Positions 15,171-16,665 of a stretch of 16,665 nt of DNA are shown in pieces. The DNA is taken from assembly GCA_031264825.1 (NCBI GenBank), contig JAISDL010000052.1:1-16665 (forward strand), given 5' to 3'. The notes beneath the pieces were generated by a model. It had not been told where the DNA came from. It saw only the letters and a program-made list of their open reading frames with translations, and made no database searches. The stretch's first letter is position 1. Each line of letters opens with the position of its first letter. The translations under genes were made by a program, and so were the position numbers. Origin of the DNA: Accumulibacter sp. (GTDB taxonomy: Bacteria > Pseudomonadota > Gammaproteobacteria > Burkholderiales > Rhodocyclaceae).

Positions 15171-15318
15171 AGACGGGAGACAGAGGACAGGAGATAGATC
15201 AGTCACCGGCGGCGTTGCCACCGGAGAGAATCAACAAAAACCCGATCGGTTTTCATCTGTCTCCCGTCTCCTGACATCTGATACCTGAAGGCCGAAGGCC
15301 GTTCAGTCTTCTGTCCTC
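15171..15318. repeat. Heptad-bracketed repeat cassette, copy C
   Basis: AGACGGGAGACAG (15171-15183) has an exact inverted partner at 15257-15269. Between them lies the 63-bp core (15197-15259) also found at 3209-3271. To the right come CT-rich words, a small palindromic unit (GGCCGAAGGCC at about 15291-15301), then more CT-rich words. It occupies over half of the 282-bp gap between the divergent folM and the unrecognised gene. No gene lies within it. Confidence 0.7.
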
Positions 15319-15385
15319 ATGTGGAATCAAACCCCGGACGATTCCGACTTGCGGTAGACTTCTCACATTTTCTCCAATAAGCTTA

Positions 15386-16270
15386 ATGACCATGGACGCC
15401 GAAACGCCGCTCGATGCCGACGAATTGATGCTTTATTTCGAGCGCATCGACCGCCTTCCGCCCGAAGATGCTGAATGGGTAAATCGCCTTTTTCAGGAGT
15501 GCTTTCGCGCGCGCGTTCATGAGGCCGATCTGGAGACCGTTCATGAAACCTGCCCGCTCGAAGACCCTTCGCAAATCGCGCAGGTCGCGCTCGATACGGC
15601 CGAGTGGCTCAAGACGCTGTGGAACGTCGGTTATATGGGCGCGGGGTCGTTTCCGTCCAAGCCGCGCTCGGCCTTCCCCGAAATCGAACTCGAAGATGTG
15701 CTCAAATCCGCGCTCTTCGCGCGCATCCGCCAAGGGAAGCGCCCGCTGCCCTTCCCGCCGCCGACGCGCGACGGTTTGCCCTGGCACGATCTGCTCGACG
15801 AGGCGGAGGGCGTGTCGCACAGGGTCGCGGCGGAGGTCGTCCGAAACGATCAGGGGAAATTGATCGGGACGATCATCGAGAAGGCGTCGGGGTGGTGGGT
15901 CATCCGCGAGGTCGAGGCCAATCGGGAGTACATCGTCCAGTATCAGGGCAAAGGGCCGCTCTTCCGCCTGACGCTCGGCGTACCGGATACGTCGGATATG
16001 GCGGATGCGGCGGATGCCCACGATGCGCCCAATTCCACCTTGCGCCGCGAACCGAAGGAGTGGACGCGCGAGATTCTCCAGCAGGAGAGGGCGGGAATAC
16101 GCACTTTCACCCTTTTGTGGCCCGATAAGGACGGGAAGGAAAAACGTGTGCCGCTTCGCGCGCTGACTTGGGAACGCGCCGAGTCGGACGCCGCGCATTG
16201 GGTCGCGGAGCGCCATCCGGAGATGTACGGGCGCATCCGTTTTATACGCCAGGGAGCGCCACACGATTGA
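15386..16270 (+). CDS. Uncharacterised protein, 294 residues
   Basis: I do not recognise this protein. It appears soluble, with no signal peptide or membrane helix, is acidic at the N-terminus and has mixed charge later. Codon use is like that of its neighbours (strong GC third positions), so it is probably a real, resident gene. Notable stretches are LWNVGYMGAGSFPSKPRSAFPE and ALFARIRQGKRPLPFPPPTRDGLPWHDLL in the first half, then a probable beta-rich half beginning RVAAEVVRNDQGKLIGTIIEKASGWWVIREVEANREYIVQYQG. Residues 200-212 come from four tandem 9-bp units (CGGATnnnn) that encode D-x-x triplets, dividing the protein's second half. Start: ATG at 15386 or the next in-frame ATG at 15392; neither has a clear ribosome-binding site. 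It ends 3-4 bases before repeat DNA. Being next to folM gives no firm clue to its role. Confidence 0.7.
   Translation: MTMDAETPLDADELMLYFERIDRLPPEDAEWVNRLFQECFRARVHEADLETVHETCPLEDPSQIAQVALDTAEWLKTLWNVGYMGAGSFPSKPRSAFPEIELEDVLKSALFARIRQGKRPLPFPPPTRDGLPWHDLLDEAEGVSHRVAAEVVRNDQGKLIGTIIEKASGWWVIREVEANREYIVQYQGKGPLFRLTLGVPDTSDMADAADAHDAPNSTLRREPKEWTREILQQERAGIRTFTLLWPDKDGKEKRVPLRALTWERAESDAAHWVAERHPEMYGRIRFIRQGAPHD
15984..16019 (+). repeat. 9-bp tandem repeat, four units, in coding sequence
   Basis: The units are CGGATACGT, CGGATATGG, CGGATGCGG and CGGATGCCC. The period of 9 keeps the frame and yields the run DTSDMADAADAHD. Only the CGGAT half is fixed; the rest varies. Confidence 0.7.
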
Positions 16271-16628
16271 TTCATCAGGAATCAGGAGACAGAGGACAGA
16301 GGACAGATCAGTTAGGGCGGCTTCGCCGCTAGAGAAAAATCCACGAGGCGGGCAAGATGCCCACACTCCCAGAGTATTATAGGTTAGCGTGAAACAACCC
16401 GGGATTTGGGCGCAAAAAAACATCGCCGACAATGACGCCGCGATGAATGACGCAAAGAGCAAATGCCTGTAACCCGCCACCTCGGCCAAGCACCCCCTCT
16501 TGGTGCCTCTAACTCGGAGGTCGGTGAATCACTGGCAATGTTTCATTACTCACCAGCCAGTAATTTAGTCTACATATTATTTTTGCCTATGATATAATTC
16601 GGGAATAGAAACGCACGGGACGAAGAGG
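16271..16628. repeat. Gene-free repeat region before the transposase
   Basis: The first part (16274-16310) is a run of AG-rich words (CAGGAATCAGGAGACAGAGG...). Next come the hairpin GCGGC-TTC-GCCGC (16317-16329) and the palindrome GGGCAAGATGCCC (16350-16362). From about 16380 the sequence is less repetitive. Smaller inverted pairs, CCAAG/CTTGG near 16486-16503 and ATTACT/AGTAAT near 16543-16563, lie close to where the insertion sequence should begin. No convincing gene was seen. The exact left end of the insertion sequence cannot be placed without its other end. Confidence 0.6.
16569..16598 (+). promoter_or_regulatory. Promoter of the terminal transposase gene
   Basis: A perfect TATAAT (16593-16598) is preceded by TGA, giving an extended -10 element. 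TCTACA at 16569-16574, at 18-bp spacing, matches 4 of 6 bases of the -35 consensus. The surrounding AT-rich stretch contrasts with the GC-rich host DNA and fits the leading end of an insertion sequence. Confidence 0.55.
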
Positions 16629-16665
16629 ATGAAACGAGACGGAAGGAGTCTGGATCACCGGACAC
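16629..16665 (+). CDS. IS630-family transposase, 5' end only
   Basis: Only 12 codons are in the window: ATG at 16629 after GAAGAGG reads MKRDGRSLDHRT. This resembles the N-terminus I know from IS630-family transposases (M-x-x-DGRKLDHKTLE-type), where a helix-turn-helix domain follows and a DDE catalytic domain comes later. The AT-rich leader and extended -10 upstream agree with an insertion sequence end. With so few residues the family call is provisional, and intactness cannot be judged. Confidence 0.55.
   Translation, partial: MKRDGRSLDHRT

Noticed and set aside
15349..15378. Promoter giving a nearly leaderless transcript for the gene at 15386 (TTGCGG, 18 bp, TCCAAT)
   Set aside because: Only 3 of 6 and 4 of 6 consensus matches, which is too weak to list as a feature.
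16274..16310. CRISPR-like or simple tandem array in the AG-rich words
   Set aside because: The words are short, degenerate and contiguous, with no spacers of constant length, and no cas gene is near.
15383..16489. Minus-strand frame antisense to the unrecognised protein, starting with a hydrophobic stretch
   Set aside because: The signal-peptide-like start comes from repeat and intergenic DNA, and the rest is Arg-rich antisense sequence; codon use favours the plus strand.

Overview
The window is high-GC bacterial chromosome, most likely from a betaproteobacterium and probably an uncultured one. The basis is the strong betaproteobacterial character of the DnaE, MetG and ApbC/Mrp proteins, the divergent metG/apbC pair, and a Leishmania-PTR1-type pteridine reductase. 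I can give the class with moderate confidence but not the genus.

Layout: 1-2911 (+) is the 3' five-sixths of dnaE. 2912-3264 is a 353-bp gene-free block of nested inverted repeats. 3265-10786 (-) is a six-gene complex-I/hydrogenase-4-like operon, transcribed hyfB-hyfC-hyfE-hyfF-hyfG-hyfI, and it lies 67 bp downstream of metG (10854-12878, -). apbC/mrp (12984-14075, +) diverges from metG. A second copy of the nested repeat (about 14096-14342) sits where apbC converges with a pteridine reductase (14366-15103, -). After another repeat cassette comes an unrecognised protein (15386-16270, +). 16271-16628 is a repeat-rich gene-free block, and the window ends in the first 12 codons of an IS630-like transposase (16629 to beyond 16665).

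The main system is the membrane complex. It has the NuoB-, NuoCD-, NuoH-, NuoK- and two antiporter-like subunits of hydrogenase 4, but no HyfA, HyfD or HyfH. The large subunit has lost all four cysteines that bind Ni-Fe: the CGIC site reads SGDS and the DPCxxC site reads NLSYAG. The NuoB-like subunit keeps its four [4Fe-4S] cysteines, and the membrane subunits keep their key charged residues. This matches the energy-converting hydrogenase-related (Ehr) type of complex: probably an ion-translocating redox or conformational machine, not a hydrogenase, with unknown electron partner.

The second theme is repeat DNA at gene borders. A 238-bp element with 19-20-bp terminal inverted repeats sits exactly at what was probably an ATGA stop/start overlap of hyfE and hyfF. 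Removing it together with one copy of a 3-4-bp direct repeat restores that overlap. Elsewhere, runs of degenerate CAGGAATCAG/CAGGAGACAG words bracket interchangeable palindromic cassettes, with AG-rich words on one side and their complement on the other. These lie directly against gene ends, and one run encodes the last 11 residues of HyfI.
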